In this document: piece after piece, positions 43,786 through 53,468 of the stretch
Layout: the number at the start of each line of letters is the position of its first letter
How positions within the stretch are numbered: the stretch's first letter is position 1
Source of the DNA: Vibrio sp. 16
GTDB lineage: Bacteria > Pseudomonadota > Gammaproteobacteria > Enterobacterales > Vibrionaceae
Direction of reading: 5' to 3'
DNA length: 64,000 nucleotides
Assembly: GCF_963681195.1 (NCBI RefSeq)
Contig: NZ_OY808998.1
Coordinates: 1,116,001 to 1,180,000 of the forward strand
The notes under the pieces: model-generated
Databases searched by the model: none
Seen by the model: only the letters and a program-made list of their open reading frames with translations
What the model was told of the DNA's origin: nothing
Position numbers and translations under genes: made by a program

Positions 43786-46044
43786 TTATTGACTCTGCCA
43801 ATCTAACCGAGTGCCATCGCTAAGCTCTGCGTAAATCGCAAGCGGGTCAATGTGTTTGTCACCGTATTTGACGCGCTGTTGGGTAAAGTTAGCCACAATA
43901 ATGCTGCCATCAGAGTAGGTCGCTTTTTGCACCGTACCGAGCGGGTTTAGCCAAACAAAGTCGGTCAGCGCCTTATCCCACAGAGCCTTATGGAGTGGTG
44001 AATAGCCGGCTTGATAATGTTGAAGAGCTTTAATTCTTGGACTGTTAACACTCAGTGCCTCGTCTCTTGTTAAATGAACCATTGCTGGAGTGTTGTATAG
44101 CATTGCTGTGAGATCTCGGTACGCTTTAACGTCACTGAACTTTAGGCTATCACTATGCCAATGATGGTTGTTGATGACCTCATCATGAAACACCGCTTGA
44201 TAGAGTGGGAGACGATATTGAGGTGAAAACAGCAAGCTGCGATAAGGCTCTTTTACCTGTGCTGATTTGAAGAAATATTCCGGCTTGTGATTGGGGTACC
44301 AGCGACCTAAGTAGTACTTAGATTGTTTATTCTTGGTCATATCCGGGTCTACCCAACCAAAGCCCACTGTCTCCAATCCGTGAGCAAACGTCATACCTGT
44401 GCTGGTTAATGCATTCCCATCTTCAGAACCTAATACCAATGATGTTTGCTGGCTGATCCAATTTAAACGTTTGTTGTAAGCAGACAGGACCTCAGTTTGG
44501 CTACTGTTATCTCGATAGTCTTCTCGAGCCATTGATGTACCGTCAACATCAAGGAACAAGCTATTGAACCCCCCGTAATGAGCAATATCGAGAATACGTT
44601 GCTTAACATAATCTAAGTGGCAATTTGGATTCAGATAGAAGCCTTTACCGCGAAAACCTGTTTTTTTATCCCCATTAGCTTTTTCAATCGCACAGTCATT
44701 ACGCATCTCGTCAGGGAGCAAGGCAGTGAGCCATCCATCATTCACACCTTGTGCAATCGCCGTGTTGTATGAGTCGTAAACCCCGACAAGGTAGCCAAGT
44801 TGTTTGGCTTTATTTACGCTTTCCGGTTGATAGAAACTTGGCATCCAATTATCAAAGCCAAGCCACAAATGGGAAAGACCCGCTTGTTGAAAGGTGTTAA
44901 GCATATCGCTAGATAACGCCTGGCCCCACTTTGATGGTTTAACTAAGTATTGGCCCGCTTGTTTAATCAGCCACGATTTACGAGCCTGTGCCATTTGGTA
45001 CTGAGTTGCTATGGTGTTGTCAATTAAGCTTGGGTGAGGAACTGGGAATTTTTTCGTTAACGAGGATTGTAATTCGTCTAGCAGCAACTGCTTGTGAAAT
45101 GCGCTAAACCAACCTTGATCTTTGCTCAATGAAGACAGTTCTTTTTCTGCCTCACGAGACAGGATTAACCCTGATCTTTTTGTATACCATTCGTTTAGGC
45201 CCCACCAGTTTTTGACATCCTGAATGCTAATAGGGCCAGTGCCAAAGAGATAAACGTGGTTGGCTGCGATCAGTTTTTTTATCTCTGGGTTACGGGCAAT
45301 TTTCGCGCTTAAGGGATCGGCTAGCCGCTGAGTCTGTCGCCACGTTCGGTACTGCTTTGCGCCGCTCAATATGTCGTCACCTATAGAGATGTTTACTCGC
45401 AGCGGCTGATTACGGTTCAAAGGAGTGAAGTGATGGTTTAGCGCCATATCAACTCGACCTTTGTGGTTCGAGAAGCTCAACTGGTTGTTCGTGGGTGACA
45501 GCAAATGGTAGTTGATAAAGCGCCCTTGTTGTTCCGCACTCCAGAAGGGCATTTTCAAGCCTTGAGTCGTATTTGAGCCTGAGTATTCATCAGCAAGGAA
45601 GTTTGCCCAAGTTGCATGCTTCACTGGAATACGCATTCCCTCGCTAAGAGGCAATAACAAGGTATCGACTTTCTGTTCGTTGAGTTCAAACCAACCAATC
45701 ACTAACGGATGTTTTCGGTCAATCTTCAGGTTGTTTGGCGGAGTCAAGGTGAGTTGCAAAACCTCGCCCTCCAGCGACGCTTGCAATTGGATACCACTTG
45801 GTTGAACTTGCCAGCTCGCATACGTTGCACTTTTCTTTATCAGCCGATAACTGGAGCTGGTTTGCTGATTGATCGATAGGGCATTGTCATTGATGGACAA
45901 ACCGTTCCAGTCTATCTGTAAGGTTTCCGGAACAATTGAGACGTGTTGTTTATTTGCAGTGAGCTCAATTGGTTGGGCTAACGTGCTGACCGCCAAAGTG
46001 CTGCCAACCAGTAGCGTTGTTAAAAAAGGTAGATTTAATTTCAT
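43786..46044 (-). CDS. Secreted glycoside-hydrolase-like protein
   Basis: The protein has 752 residues with a signal peptide (to about residue 23). An N-terminal beta-sandwich of about 230 residues is followed by a TIM-barrel-like region with LWLGFDNWMPSF, GYLVGVYDSYNTA, FNSLFLDVDGTSM and VLGSEDGNAL. The Asp in FLDVDG and the Glu in GSEDG are plausible catalytic acids. The layout recalls GH101/GH129-related glycosidases, but I cannot fix the family. It would act outside the cytoplasm on a polysaccharide or glycan. GGAG precedes ATG 46044. It sits between the vxr genes and the anhydrosugar operon. A functional tie to the latter is possible but unproven. Confidence 0.7.
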   Translation of the reverse strand: MKLNLPFLTTLLVGSTLAVSTLAQPIELTANKQHVSIVPETLQIDWNGLSINDNALSINQQTSSSYRLIKKSATYASWQVQPSGIQLQASLEGEVLQLTLTPPNNLKIDRKHPLVIGWFELNEQKVDTLLLPLSEGMRIPVKHATWANFLADEYSGSNTTQGLKMPFWSAEQQGRFINYHLLSPTNNQLSFSNHKGRVDMALNHHFTPLNRNQPLRVNISIGDDILSGAKQYRTWRQTQRLADPLSAKIARNPEIKKLIAANHVYLFGTGPISIQDVKNWWGLNEWYTKRSGLILSREAEKELSSLSKDQGWFSAFHKQLLLDELQSSLTKKFPVPHPSLIDNTIATQYQMAQARKSWLIKQAGQYLVKPSKWGQALSSDMLNTFQQAGLSHLWLGFDNWMPSFYQPESVNKAKQLGYLVGVYDSYNTAIAQGVNDGWLTALLPDEMRNDCAIEKANGDKKTGFRGKGFYLNPNCHLDYVKQRILDIAHYGGFNSLFLDVDGTSMAREDYRDNSSQTEVLSAYNKRLNWISQQTSLVLGSEDGNALTSTGMTFAHGLETVGFGWVDPDMTKNKQSKYYLGRWYPNHKPEYFFKSAQVKEPYRSLLFSPQYRLPLYQAVFHDEVINNHHWHSDSLKFSDVKAYRDLTAMLYNTPAMVHLTRDEALSVNSPRIKALQHYQAGYSPLHKALWDKALTDFVWLNPLGTVQKATYSDGSIIVANFTQQRVKYGDKHIDPLAIYAELSDGTRLDWQSQ

Positions 46045-46143
46045 TGTGAGACTCCGACATTAAGTTAGGAGTATTTAACGTGAATCTACCTAGAGTTTTG
46101 TCACCCATTTGTCTCCATTCGAGAATGAGTGATGCCTATGATT

Positions 46144-46956
46144 TTACTGGTATGGAATGGCAATGCGTTGAATGTATTCGATGCGAACTCCATGCTGAAA
46201 CTCGACTCGTTCGACGCTAGCACTAAGGTGTTTTGCTTGTGTTTGATAAGGGCTGTTGGCTGGTATTGGCTGCGGGTTTTGTTGAAACGCGACTTTGTGA
46301 CCTAACATTCGATAATCGCTATCAAACCACTGCCAACTTGCCGACACACTCGGGCAACCTGGAAGGGTTTGTGGCAGGTTCAATTCGACGGTTGGGATGG
46401 CGCGCTGTTGATTAAAGGCGAGCCATTGCGACTGGTCTTCAATAGCAATGACTAATCCAATGGTTTGCTCGTCAATAACAAGATTGAACACCCCAGAGCG
46501 TGGTTTCTGTAACAACTCAATACTTTCAAATTCTTGATAGCTTTGCCCTGCGGCAAATTGCCCTGAGACTAATGGCGAACCATCTGGGGTATATAACGTG
46601 ACATCCATGGCGCTCGGGCTGTTCTCTGTGGAAATTCGCACCTGATAGCCTTTCGCCGTGGTACCAAATCGCTTCACAAAGCTGAGCCGCAGGTTGTTAG
46701 CCGAACTACCTGACAGAGCGCTCCCACAATCGGTCTGGTGGAGGACTTCTTGTTTCACAGGTAACCAAAGCTGGTCGTCAAGTTCGTGCTGACTGAGAGC
46801 AAGGGTTAGCTCTTGCCAAGCGAGTTGAGGTTGTCGATTGAGTGTTGCTTGATAAGCCGGTTGCAACGGCGTATCAAGGAATAGCTCACTGTGGCTAGGT
46901 GTCGAGGCGACGAGCGCGATCAAAAACGTGGCGCCAAACAATGTGGATTTACTCAT
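46144..46956 (-). CDS. vxrC: VxrC-like DUF2861 periplasmic protein
   Basis: The protein has 270 residues with a signal peptide (MSKSTLFGATFLIALVASTPSHS) and a beta-rich mature part. I assign DUF2861 from the neighbourhood: in Vibrio cholerae vxrC (DUF2861) follows vxrA and vxrB. The start codon overlaps the vxrB-type stop by 4 bases (ATGA), so it is the third gene of one operon. The function of VxrC is unclear; it may modulate the sensor kinase in the periplasm. The vxrD (DUF3316) and vxrE genes that follow in V. cholerae are missing here. Confidence 0.75.
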   Translation of the reverse strand: MSKSTLFGATFLIALVASTPSHSELFLDTPLQPAYQATLNRQPQLAWQELTLALSQHELDDQLWLPVKQEVLHQTDCGSALSGSSANNLRLSFVKRFGTTAKGYQVRISTENSPSAMDVTLYTPDGSPLVSGQFAAGQSYQEFESIELLQKPRSGVFNLVIDEQTIGLVIAIEDQSQWLAFNQQRAIPTVELNLPQTLPGCPSVSASWQWFDSDYRMLGHKVAFQQNPQPIPANSPYQTQAKHLSASVERVEFQHGVRIEYIQRIAIPYQ

Positions 46957-47603
46957 TGGTTTGCCTCTCTCAATCGGTAGCCTACGCCTCGGTGGGTTTC
47001 AATGTTTAAGCTCGGCAGCTTTTGGCGTAAATGCAAAACGTGATTGTCGACCGTACGCGTGTTTGGAAAGGCTTCATAACCCCAAATTTTATTGAGCAAC
47101 TCATCGCGATGAAATACTCGACCTTGATTTTGTACCAGCAATAATAAGAGTTGAAACTCTTTGGGTTTGAGTGCGACCGACTGCGGCCCAATGCTTGCTT
47201 GGCGTTGACCTATATCTATTTGGATGTCGGCATAATTGAGTTGGCCGCCGCCTAAGGGACGAAGCTGAGAAGTGACACGCGCGAGCAACTCATCGGTAGA
47301 GAATGGCTTACTTACATAGTCTTTAGCGCCGGCCATCAAGCCTTCCACGCGCTCTTCAACCGTGACTTTGGCCGTTAACACAATGACTGGGAGTGCCTTA
47401 AGCAACATCCAATGTGGGAGATGCTGTAAGCTATCGCCGTCGTCCAACTGTCTGTCGAGAATCACCAAATCTGCTTTATACCAGAGCTTTTGGGCTTGTT
47501 CGCTGTTTTGCGCCCATAAGCATCGGTAGTGATTATTTTCAAAGACGCTGACGAGGCCTTGCCCTAGGAGTTGATCGTCTTCAATCAGAAGTATTGTGCT
47601 CAT
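46953..47603 (-). CDS. vxrB: VxrB-like OmpR-family response regulator
   Basis: The protein has 216 residues. The receiver domain has acidic E8-D9-D10, phospho-acceptor D50 (VILDRQL) and LTAK. The C-terminal winged helix has LKPKEFQLLLLLVQNQGRVFHRDELL and TRTVDNHVLHLRQKL. In V. cholerae VxrB (WigR) controls cell-wall synthesis, type VI secretion and biofilm genes. Its start lies inside the kinase gene (23-base overlap), and its stop overlaps vxrC, so kinase, regulator and DUF2861 protein are co-translated. Confidence 0.86.
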   Translation of the reverse strand: MSTILLIEDDQLLGQGLVSVFENNHYRCLWAQNSEQAQKLWYKADLVILDRQLDDGDSLQHLPHWMLLKALPVIVLTAKVTVEERVEGLMAGAKDYVSKPFSTDELLARVTSQLRPLGGGQLNYADIQIDIGQRQASIGPQSVALKPKEFQLLLLLVQNQGRVFHRDELLNKIWGYEAFPNTRTVDNHVLHLRQKLPSLNIETHRGVGYRLREANQ

Positions 47604-49005
47604 ACGGCAGCTCCAAAATACATCGAGTTGGTTTACGCAGTAAGATTAGCTTGCCATTAGCGAGCTTTATAAGGTGGGCAACGATGTGTAATCCTATGCC
47701 CATGTTATCGCTGGACACCTTTCTTCGCCTAAACATGCGCTGCCAAGCATTTGGGAAATGCCCTTGATCTTGAACTTCAATGGTCAGTGTTTTGCCAAGG
47801 TGCGCGCTGACATAGACTTCGCCTTGACCGTGTTGTTTCGCATTTTTGATCAAGTTGTCTAAACAAACAGAAAGCCAGTAATAGGGTAGCGTTATCTCTT
47901 TATCTTGATTAAGTGAAAACTCGACCTGATGTTTGTCACAGCAATGGGTAAGCCAATCATGTACCGAGGCCGTTTGGGATAGCAGTGCGGTTCCCTTGTT
48001 GGCATTTAGGTAGACTTTGCTGTTCTCTGTCAGTTGCGACAGTCTTTGGTAATCGGACAGCAAACGCCAAAACGCTTGCTGAGTCTCTGAATCAAACTGA
48101 TCGAATTGATCACGAAACAGCTCGATGGTGAGCCCTAAGCTGGTGATAGGCGTTCTCAACTCGTGAGTTAATAATTGTAGAACAAAGCGCTTTTCTCGCT
48201 GCTGTTTGTGTTTGAGTACGCTAAGCCGAGCGATAAACACAGCAACTAAAGTGCCGAAAAGCAACAACAACTGCTGCTGACTGAGCCAAGTCGTGTCAGT
48301 ATGGCTAATACATAAGTTACTGTAAGTTAAGCCGCAACTGTTTCCTGTTAGGGTGATGTTGTAGTGTTTCGCAAGTGGCTGCCAGACATTTTCCGTTACT
48401 CGTTTCCAGCCAGACTCTCCACTTAGCCATAAGGCATCACCTTCTAACCAAGCTCGGTAACCGTTAATCAAGGCTTGTTTACCTTCTGCAGAAAGCGTGG
48501 AGACTTGTGAATAGAGTGGGTTATTCGGGTTGGATAAGCTGGTGAAGGCAAGAAGCTCGGGTGAGAATACTTGGTTATGCGCTCTACCTTGTTCCAAATA
48601 GCGATCTGCGTAGCTGCCACCCGCGGGATGCAACAATGTGTGATTGGCAAACCAAGCGGGATCAAGCGCTTTGTTTTGGCATAACGCCAGCTCAAATTCG
48701 ATTGCGTCTGAGATTCGCTGCGGTGCATTCGCAGTTGCTCGGCAGAAGGTGGCAACTTGCTCCAGTGTGCGTAAGTCTTGCCAGCTAAAGCGCTCGAAAT
48801 TTGGGTACTGACTGCTTGATAGCCACAGTGCTTTTGGAAACTGAGCAATATGAGATTGCTTAACGGTGACCTCTGTCTGTTGCCACGCTTCTTGGTACAA
48901 TGCTTGCCATTGATGTTGTAAATCTTGGCCAAATGCCGCGCAAGAGAAAAGGTAAACCAGCGAGATGAGGTACAAGCGCCCAAGCATCAGAGAGTCCAAA
49001 ATCAA
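47581..49005 (-). CDS. vxrA: VxrA-like sensor histidine kinase (DUF3404 sensor)
   Basis: The protein has 474 residues with a signal-anchor, a periplasmic domain of about 220 residues, and a membrane helix around 238-260. The histidine kinase core has H281 in LLTHELRTPITSL, an N-box LDNLIKNAKQHG and a G-box NMGIGLHIVAHL. The size and periplasmic sensor match VxrA/WigK, whose DUF3404 domain senses cell-wall damage. It would phosphorylate the response regulator encoded just downstream. The HAMP linker is not evident. It is the first gene of the vxrABC operon. Confidence 0.83.
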   Translation of the reverse strand: MILDSLMLGRLYLISLVYLFSCAAFGQDLQHQWQALYQEAWQQTEVTVKQSHIAQFPKALWLSSSQYPNFERFSWQDLRTLEQVATFCRATANAPQRISDAIEFELALCQNKALDPAWFANHTLLHPAGGSYADRYLEQGRAHNQVFSPELLAFTSLSNPNNPLYSQVSTLSAEGKQALINGYRAWLEGDALWLSGESGWKRVTENVWQPLAKHYNITLTGNSCGLTYSNLCISHTDTTWLSQQQLLLLFGTLVAVFIARLSVLKHKQQREKRFVLQLLTHELRTPITSLGLTIELFRDQFDQFDSETQQAFWRLLSDYQRLSQLTENSKVYLNANKGTALLSQTASVHDWLTHCCDKHQVEFSLNQDKEITLPYYWLSVCLDNLIKNAKQHGQGEVYVSAHLGKTLTIEVQDQGHFPNAWQRMFRRRKVSSDNMGIGLHIVAHLIKLANGKLILLRKPTRCILELPYEHNTSD

Positions 49006-49142
49006 AACAGTGAACAGATTTTAGAACGAATCAGCAGGGTTTTGTAATCTATCTGTCAACATTTGTCGAAGCGGGATCAGGTATCCCACTTCGAATGAAA
49101 TAGACAACTCAAAAGAGTGAGTGATATTGGGCCTGCTTGACG

Positions 49143-49514
49143 TCAAATACAAATCGCGATTGTACCGGCCACCATAAGTGCAATCATCGCATACCAAAAG
49201 TACTGAGAAGTGGTATCCGCGACATTGCCTTTAATGTAGTTAATCTCTTCGTTTGCGGTAATTACAAACTCATTGTAGTCGATGTTTAGCTCCGCCTTAT
49301 TGTTAGACAGCTCTTGCTGTAACTTGCTAAATGCCTGATCAACAAATGTTTTAATGTCATTGACGGTATCATTCGTGAAGTTAAGGTTGTTCCAGATCGC
49401 CATACGAGATTGGTATTCACTTTCACCGACGAGGTTAAGAACGCGCAGATCATATTCACGCTTGATACGTTCTTTTCCGATGCGATTCTGGCTGATGCCT
49501 TTAAGTTTGTTCAC
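49143..49514 (-). CDS. Small coiled-coil protein with C-terminal membrane anchor, unknown function
   Basis: The product has 123 residues. A basic N terminus is followed by a long helical, coiled-coil-prone stretch (TVNDIKTFVDQAFSKLQQEL) and a C-terminal membrane helix (YFWYAMIALMVAGTIAICI). I do not recognise the family. The start is GTG at 49514 with GGAG 10 bp upstream. It lies alone between the vxr and suf operons. The topology suggests a cytoplasmic body held at the inner membrane. Confidence 0.65.
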   Translation of the reverse strand: MNKLKGISQNRIGKERIKREYDLRVLNLVGESEYQSRMAIWNNLNFTNDTVNDIKTFVDQAFSKLQQELSNNKAELNIDYNEFVITANEEINYIKGNVADTTSQYFWYAMIALMVAGTIAICI

Positions 49515-49817
49515 AACGAGTACTCCAATAAAGTCATGTAGATAGTTGAGAGCGTTTACATGTGCTCAAAAGGTTAATAGAACGAGTTCTTTAAAAGGGG
49601 GCTATCTAGGGGGAGCGTTGTTGGGTCAACCAGATAGTTTGGTTGCATCGAAGAGTCATCAATATTAAAGAGCATAATAGGCCCACAGCGCTAGGGACGG
49701 GCGCAGTGTAGTGACTAGGTGTGAGAGCAGCAACTGATGGATTTTATCTAGACGACAAACGATTTTGTTTGAGAGTAAGAGGCCAGAGCGTAGGCCTCTT
49801 GACGTGATGTCTATTGG
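49515..49817. other. Intergenic region between the small coiled-coil gene and sufE
   Basis: 303 bp without a supported gene. A hairpin AAGAGGCC agagcgta GGCCTCTT (49777-49800) follows the sufE stop on the minus strand and may end the suf transcript, although it lacks a T-run. Confidence 0.45.
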
Positions 49818-50240
49818 CTATTGGGGGAGCGGTGTAATGTCACTTTGAGCCGCAAGATGGCGAACGTGTTGAATAATGGCATCCAGCCCTTGTGTTCTTC
49901 CCGGAGTAAGGTGAGATTTTAACTCTAGCGAATCAAACCAAGCATGAACGTCAAAGCGCTTCGCGTGCTCGACACTTTGCTTATCGTAGGCAATCGAAAT
50001 CAACGACAATAACCCCTTAACGATGGAAGAATCGCTGGTGGCGCGTAAAGTGAGAATTCCTTGCTTTGAGCATTGAATATCGACCCAAACCTGACTTTGG
50101 CAGCCAGCTACGAGGTAGTCAGCTCGCTGTTTATCCAACGGGTAGGCGGGTAAGCGTTCACCGAGTTCGATGAGATAAAGATATCGCTCTTCCCAATCGG
50201 CGCAGCGGCTAAAGTTTTTGAGTACTTTTTCTGGTGTCAT
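49818..50240 (-). CDS. sufE: SufE sulfur acceptor
   Basis: The protein has 140 residues. The sulfur-accepting cysteine is C47 in LVAGCQSQVW, and the N-terminal NFSRCADWEERYLYLIELGE is typical. SufE takes persulfide from SufS and passes it to the SufBCD scaffold for iron-sulfur cluster assembly. It is the last gene of the operon, 6 bp after sufS. Length is as in E. coli (138). Confidence 0.93.
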   Translation of the reverse strand: MTPEKVLKNFSRCADWEERYLYLIELGERLPAYPLDKQRADYLVAGCQSQVWVDIQCSKQGILTLRATSDSSIVKGLLSLISIAYDKQSVEHAKRFDVHAWFDSLELKSHLTPGRTQGLDAIIQHVRHLAAQSDITPLPQ

Positions 50241-50246
50241 GATTAA

Positions 50247-51479
50247 TCACCTTAACAACTGGCTGATTCGTTGCAACGCCTGACACAAGTTGTCGATATC
50301 GTTTGAACTGGTGTACAGTCCTATAGACGCGCGACAGACAGAGCTTTGGCCGAGCTTTTTTACCAGTGGCATGGCGCAGTGGTGGCCAGTTCGAATTGCG
50401 ATCCCGTACCTGTCTAGAAATGCGCCCACGTCAAACGCGTGATGGCCTTTGAGGTTAAATGAGATCAAGCCGCTGCGATTTTTGCTCTCTCCATAGATTT
50501 CGATTCCAGCCACGTTGGCTAAAGACTTTTCCATGTAGTGCATAAGCTTGGCTTCGTGAGCCGCGATTGCGTTCAGGCCGATGTTTTCAACATACTCAAT
50601 CGCAGCCCCTAAACCTAATATACCCGCGATGTTGGGCGTCCCAGCTTCAAACTTCCACGGCGCTTGGCCATAAGATGTGCCGATGGGAAGCGTCACCTGA
50701 TCGATCATCGCGCCGCCCCCTTCCCATGGCACCATGCTAGTCAAGTGCTCGGTTTTGGCGTAGAGCACCCCAGTACCTGTTGGGCCATAGAGTTTGTGGG
50801 CAGAGAAGGTATAAAAGTCGCAGTCTAACTCGCTGACATCCACTTGCTGATGCATAACCGCTTGAGCACCATCGATCAATACCGGCACGTTTGCTTGGTG
50901 CGCCAGTTTGACTATATTCTTCACCGGATTTACCTGTCCCAGTACATTGGAAACATGTGTCAACGCGACTAAGCGCGTTTTGTTGTTGAGCAGTTTTTGC
51001 AGCTCTGCCACATCGAGTTGGCCTTGGCTGTTCACTTCCCAGACGCGAATCTTTACACCGCAAAGGTCGGATAACAGTTGCCACGGGACAAGGTTGGCAT
51101 GATGTTCCATCTCAGTGACGATGATTTCGTCTTCTGGTTTTACTTTTGGTCGAAGGTAACTATTGGCCACTAAGTTGATGGCTTCAGTGGTGCCTTTGGT
51201 GAACACAATATTGCTGGCTTCGTCGGCATTGATGAAATCAGCAACTTGAGTTCGTACCAGCTCCATGTCTTCGGTCGCCTTGGCGCTGAGATAGTGTGCG
51301 CCACGATGAACGCTAGCGTAGTCGCGCTGGTAAAATTGCGTCATTCTCTCGATCACTGGAGTAGGCGTCTGAGCGGTGGCGGCCGTATCAAGATAAACCA
51401 GCGGTTTACCATAGACTTGCGTACCTAGCGCTGGAAAGTCCTTTGCCCACGGGCTTACAATGGGAGGTAAATCAGCCAT
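50247..51479 (-). CDS. sufS: SufS cysteine desulfurase
   Basis: The protein has 410 residues, a class II PLP-dependent desulfurase. The PLP lysine is in FSAHKLYGPTGTG and the catalytic cysteine is C368 in RTGHHCAMPLVKK. It removes sulfur from cysteine to give alanine and a persulfide for SufE. I prefer ATG 51479, with GAGG upstream and an 8-bp overlap with sufD. A start 30 bp earlier would add ten residues inside sufD. Confidence 0.94.
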   Translation of the reverse strand: MADLPPIVSPWAKDFPALGTQVYGKPLVYLDTAATAQTPTPVIERMTQFYQRDYASVHRGAHYLSAKATEDMELVRTQVADFINADEASNIVFTKGTTEAINLVANSYLRPKVKPEDEIIVTEMEHHANLVPWQLLSDLCGVKIRVWEVNSQGQLDVAELQKLLNNKTRLVALTHVSNVLGQVNPVKNIVKLAHQANVPVLIDGAQAVMHQQVDVSELDCDFYTFSAHKLYGPTGTGVLYAKTEHLTSMVPWEGGGAMIDQVTLPIGTSYGQAPWKFEAGTPNIAGILGLGAAIEYVENIGLNAIAAHEAKLMHYMEKSLANVAGIEIYGESKNRSGLISFNLKGHHAFDVGAFLDRYGIAIRTGHHCAMPLVKKLGQSSVCRASIGLYTSSNDIDNLCQALQRISQLLR

Positions 51480-52743
51480 GGTTAACCTCTTTGTGTAACG
51501 AGTCTGCAAGTCTGGTATTCACGTAACTTCGCAGGCTTGGATGGCGGATTTTGTCGGCAACCTCGCAAACGAACGCGGACAACAGCATCTGTTCGGCTTG
51601 TTGTCGGTTTATTCCTCTGGCACGCATATAGTCAATTTGATTGTTATCCAGTTGCCCCGTGGTTGCGCCGTGGCTACATTTCACATCATCGGCGTAAATT
51701 TCTAACTGAGGCTTACAGTTTATTTGTGCATGGTCACTGAGCAATAAGCTATGGGTGTCCATTTGGCCATCAGTTTTCAGGGCGACCGGATCAACGTAAA
51801 TCATGCCATCGAATACCGCGTTGCCTTTGTCTCGACCGATAATCTTATGCATTTGCTCGCTGCGGCAGTGTGGAGCATTGTGCTTAAGATACGTTCGGCT
51901 ATCAAACGTCTGCTCATCTCTCGGCATGGCGACGCTGTTCATCGCCAACTCTCCATTATCGCCGCTCAGTTCTGAGCTGGTTTGATGACGCACCAACAGG
52001 CCTGATAACAGCACGGCCGTCGAATTCGCTTTGGCATCTCTTTGCAAGCGAATATCGTTGTGGCCAAAGTGATGTTGCTGGTTTGATTCTTCGATCAACT
52101 TGGTGTGCTGGTAGTTAGCACCTTCACCAATATAGCTTGTTAATCGTGACAACGTCACTCCACCTCCTTGCTCAAGTGAGATGTGGTGCTCGATCACTTC
52201 GAGTTCCGATAGGGGAGCCATCTCAATATGATGGCGATAGCTACACACTTCGCCATTTTGACCCGAGCTGATATGCAGCAGATAAATGGGTTTGGTGACT
52301 CGCGTATTGGGCTCGACTTCAATCAGCACGCCCCCTGACGCTGTCGCATCATTTAGGTAGGTAAACGCATCGGCTCGCACTGAGCGCGAGAGCTCATTGG
52401 TTTCGACTGCGTTTAACACGTTGAGCGGAGTGACCCGCACTTTAGGAATCCAATCGGAACATCTTGCTGAAAAGTGACCATCAAAGAAAACGAGTCGATA
52501 GGCATCGATACCTAGGCTGAGCCCTTCATAGGAGATATTTTCCGCTGACTGCAAGGCCGCAGGTTGCAGTGGCAGAGAATAGAACTGTTCGAGAGGCGTG
52601 TACTTCCACCCCTCTTCTTTAGCGCTAGGTAAACCCACAGATTTTGCTTTAACAAATTGATTTTGTTGCCAGTCTTGGCCCTGTACTAGGTGCTGTAAGG
52701 TATCCACTGAAGGACAGTTACTCTTCACCAGTAATCCACCCAT
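51472..52743 (-). CDS. sufD: SufD, Fe-S assembly complex subunit
   Basis: The protein has 423 residues with the SufB/SufD beta-helix core (MHKIIGRDKGNAVFDGMIYV, DDVKCSHGATTGQLD) and the usual C-terminal helical part. With SufB and SufC it forms the SufBC2D scaffold that builds Fe-S clusters. The reading frame begins 26 bases inside sufC. An internal GTG 15 bases on is an alternative start. Confidence 0.92.
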   Translation of the reverse strand: MGGLLVKSNCPSVDTLQHLVQGQDWQQNQFVKAKSVGLPSAKEEGWKYTPLEQFYSLPLQPAALQSAENISYEGLSLGIDAYRLVFFDGHFSARCSDWIPKVRVTPLNVLNAVETNELSRSVRADAFTYLNDATASGGVLIEVEPNTRVTKPIYLLHISSGQNGEVCSYRHHIEMAPLSELEVIEHHISLEQGGGVTLSRLTSYIGEGANYQHTKLIEESNQQHHFGHNDIRLQRDAKANSTAVLLSGLLVRHQTSSELSGDNGELAMNSVAMPRDEQTFDSRTYLKHNAPHCRSEQMHKIIGRDKGNAVFDGMIYVDPVALKTDGQMDTHSLLLSDHAQINCKPQLEIYADDVKCSHGATTGQLDNNQIDYMRARGINRQQAEQMLLSAFVCEVADKIRHPSLRSYVNTRLADSLHKEVNHG

Positions 52744-53464
52744 AGCCTTTCTCCTCTAGCTCGTGTGCCAGTGTGTGATCGCCTGATCGCACGATTTTTC
52801 CTTTGTACAAGACATGCACATAATCTGGTTTGATGTAATTCAGAATTCGTTGGTAGTGTGTGACAAGAATGAAGGCTCGCTGACCATCTTGCAGAGCGTT
52901 AACGCCAGAAGAGACGGCTTTTAAAGCATCTATGTCTAGACCAGAGTCCGTTTCATCAAGAATGCATAGATCGGGTGATAACACTGCCATCTGCAAAATG
53001 TCGTTGCGCTTTTTCTCGCCGCCGGAAAACCCTTCATTCACTGAACGATTGAGCAGGGTGGTTGGCATCTTGAGTAGATTTGCTTTCTCTTCCAATAGAT
53101 CTTCAAAATCAAAGCGATCTAACGGTTCTTGGCCACGATAATTACGAATTTCATTTAATGCGGTATTGAGAAAAAGCTTGTTGCTGACACCCGGAATCTC
53201 AACTGGGTATTGGAATGCAAGGAAGACACCTTCACCCGCCCGTTCTTCTGGATCGAGTTCGGTTAGGTCTTTACCTTTAAACAATATCTCACCCGCATCA
53301 ATGTCGTAGTCGTCTTTGCCGGCGAGTGTCGCAGAAAGGGTACTTTTACCTGAGCCATTCGGCCCCATGATCGCGTGAACTTCACCCGGATTCACCGTCA
53401 GGCTGATGCCTTTAAGTATTGGATTGTCTTCTACACTCACGTGCAGGTCATTAATTTCTAGCAT
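52718..53464 (-). CDS. sufC: SufC ATPase
   Basis: The protein has 248 residues, an ABC-type ATPase with Walker A GPNGSGKST, signature FSGGEKKR and Walker B LCILDETDSGLD. It powers conformational change in the SufBCD scaffold in the cytoplasm. ATG 53464 fits the family start MLEINDLHV and lies 4 bp after the sufB stop. An earlier frame start inside sufB adds eight unlikely residues. Confidence 0.94.
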   Translation of the reverse strand: MLEINDLHVSVEDNPILKGISLTVNPGEVHAIMGPNGSGKSTLSATLAGKDDYDIDAGEILFKGKDLTELDPEERAGEGVFLAFQYPVEIPGVSNKLFLNTALNEIRNYRGQEPLDRFDFEDLLEEKANLLKMPTTLLNRSVNEGFSGGEKKRNDILQMAVLSPDLCILDETDSGLDIDALKAVSSGVNALQDGQRAFILVTHYQRILNYIKPDYVHVLYKGKIVRSGDHTLAHELEEKGYGWITGEE

Positions 53465-53468
53465 TGAT

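Noticed and set aside
49777..49800. Hairpin after sufE as a clear intrinsic terminator
   Set aside because: The stem is good, but neither side has a T-run, so I list it only as a possible end of the suf transcript.
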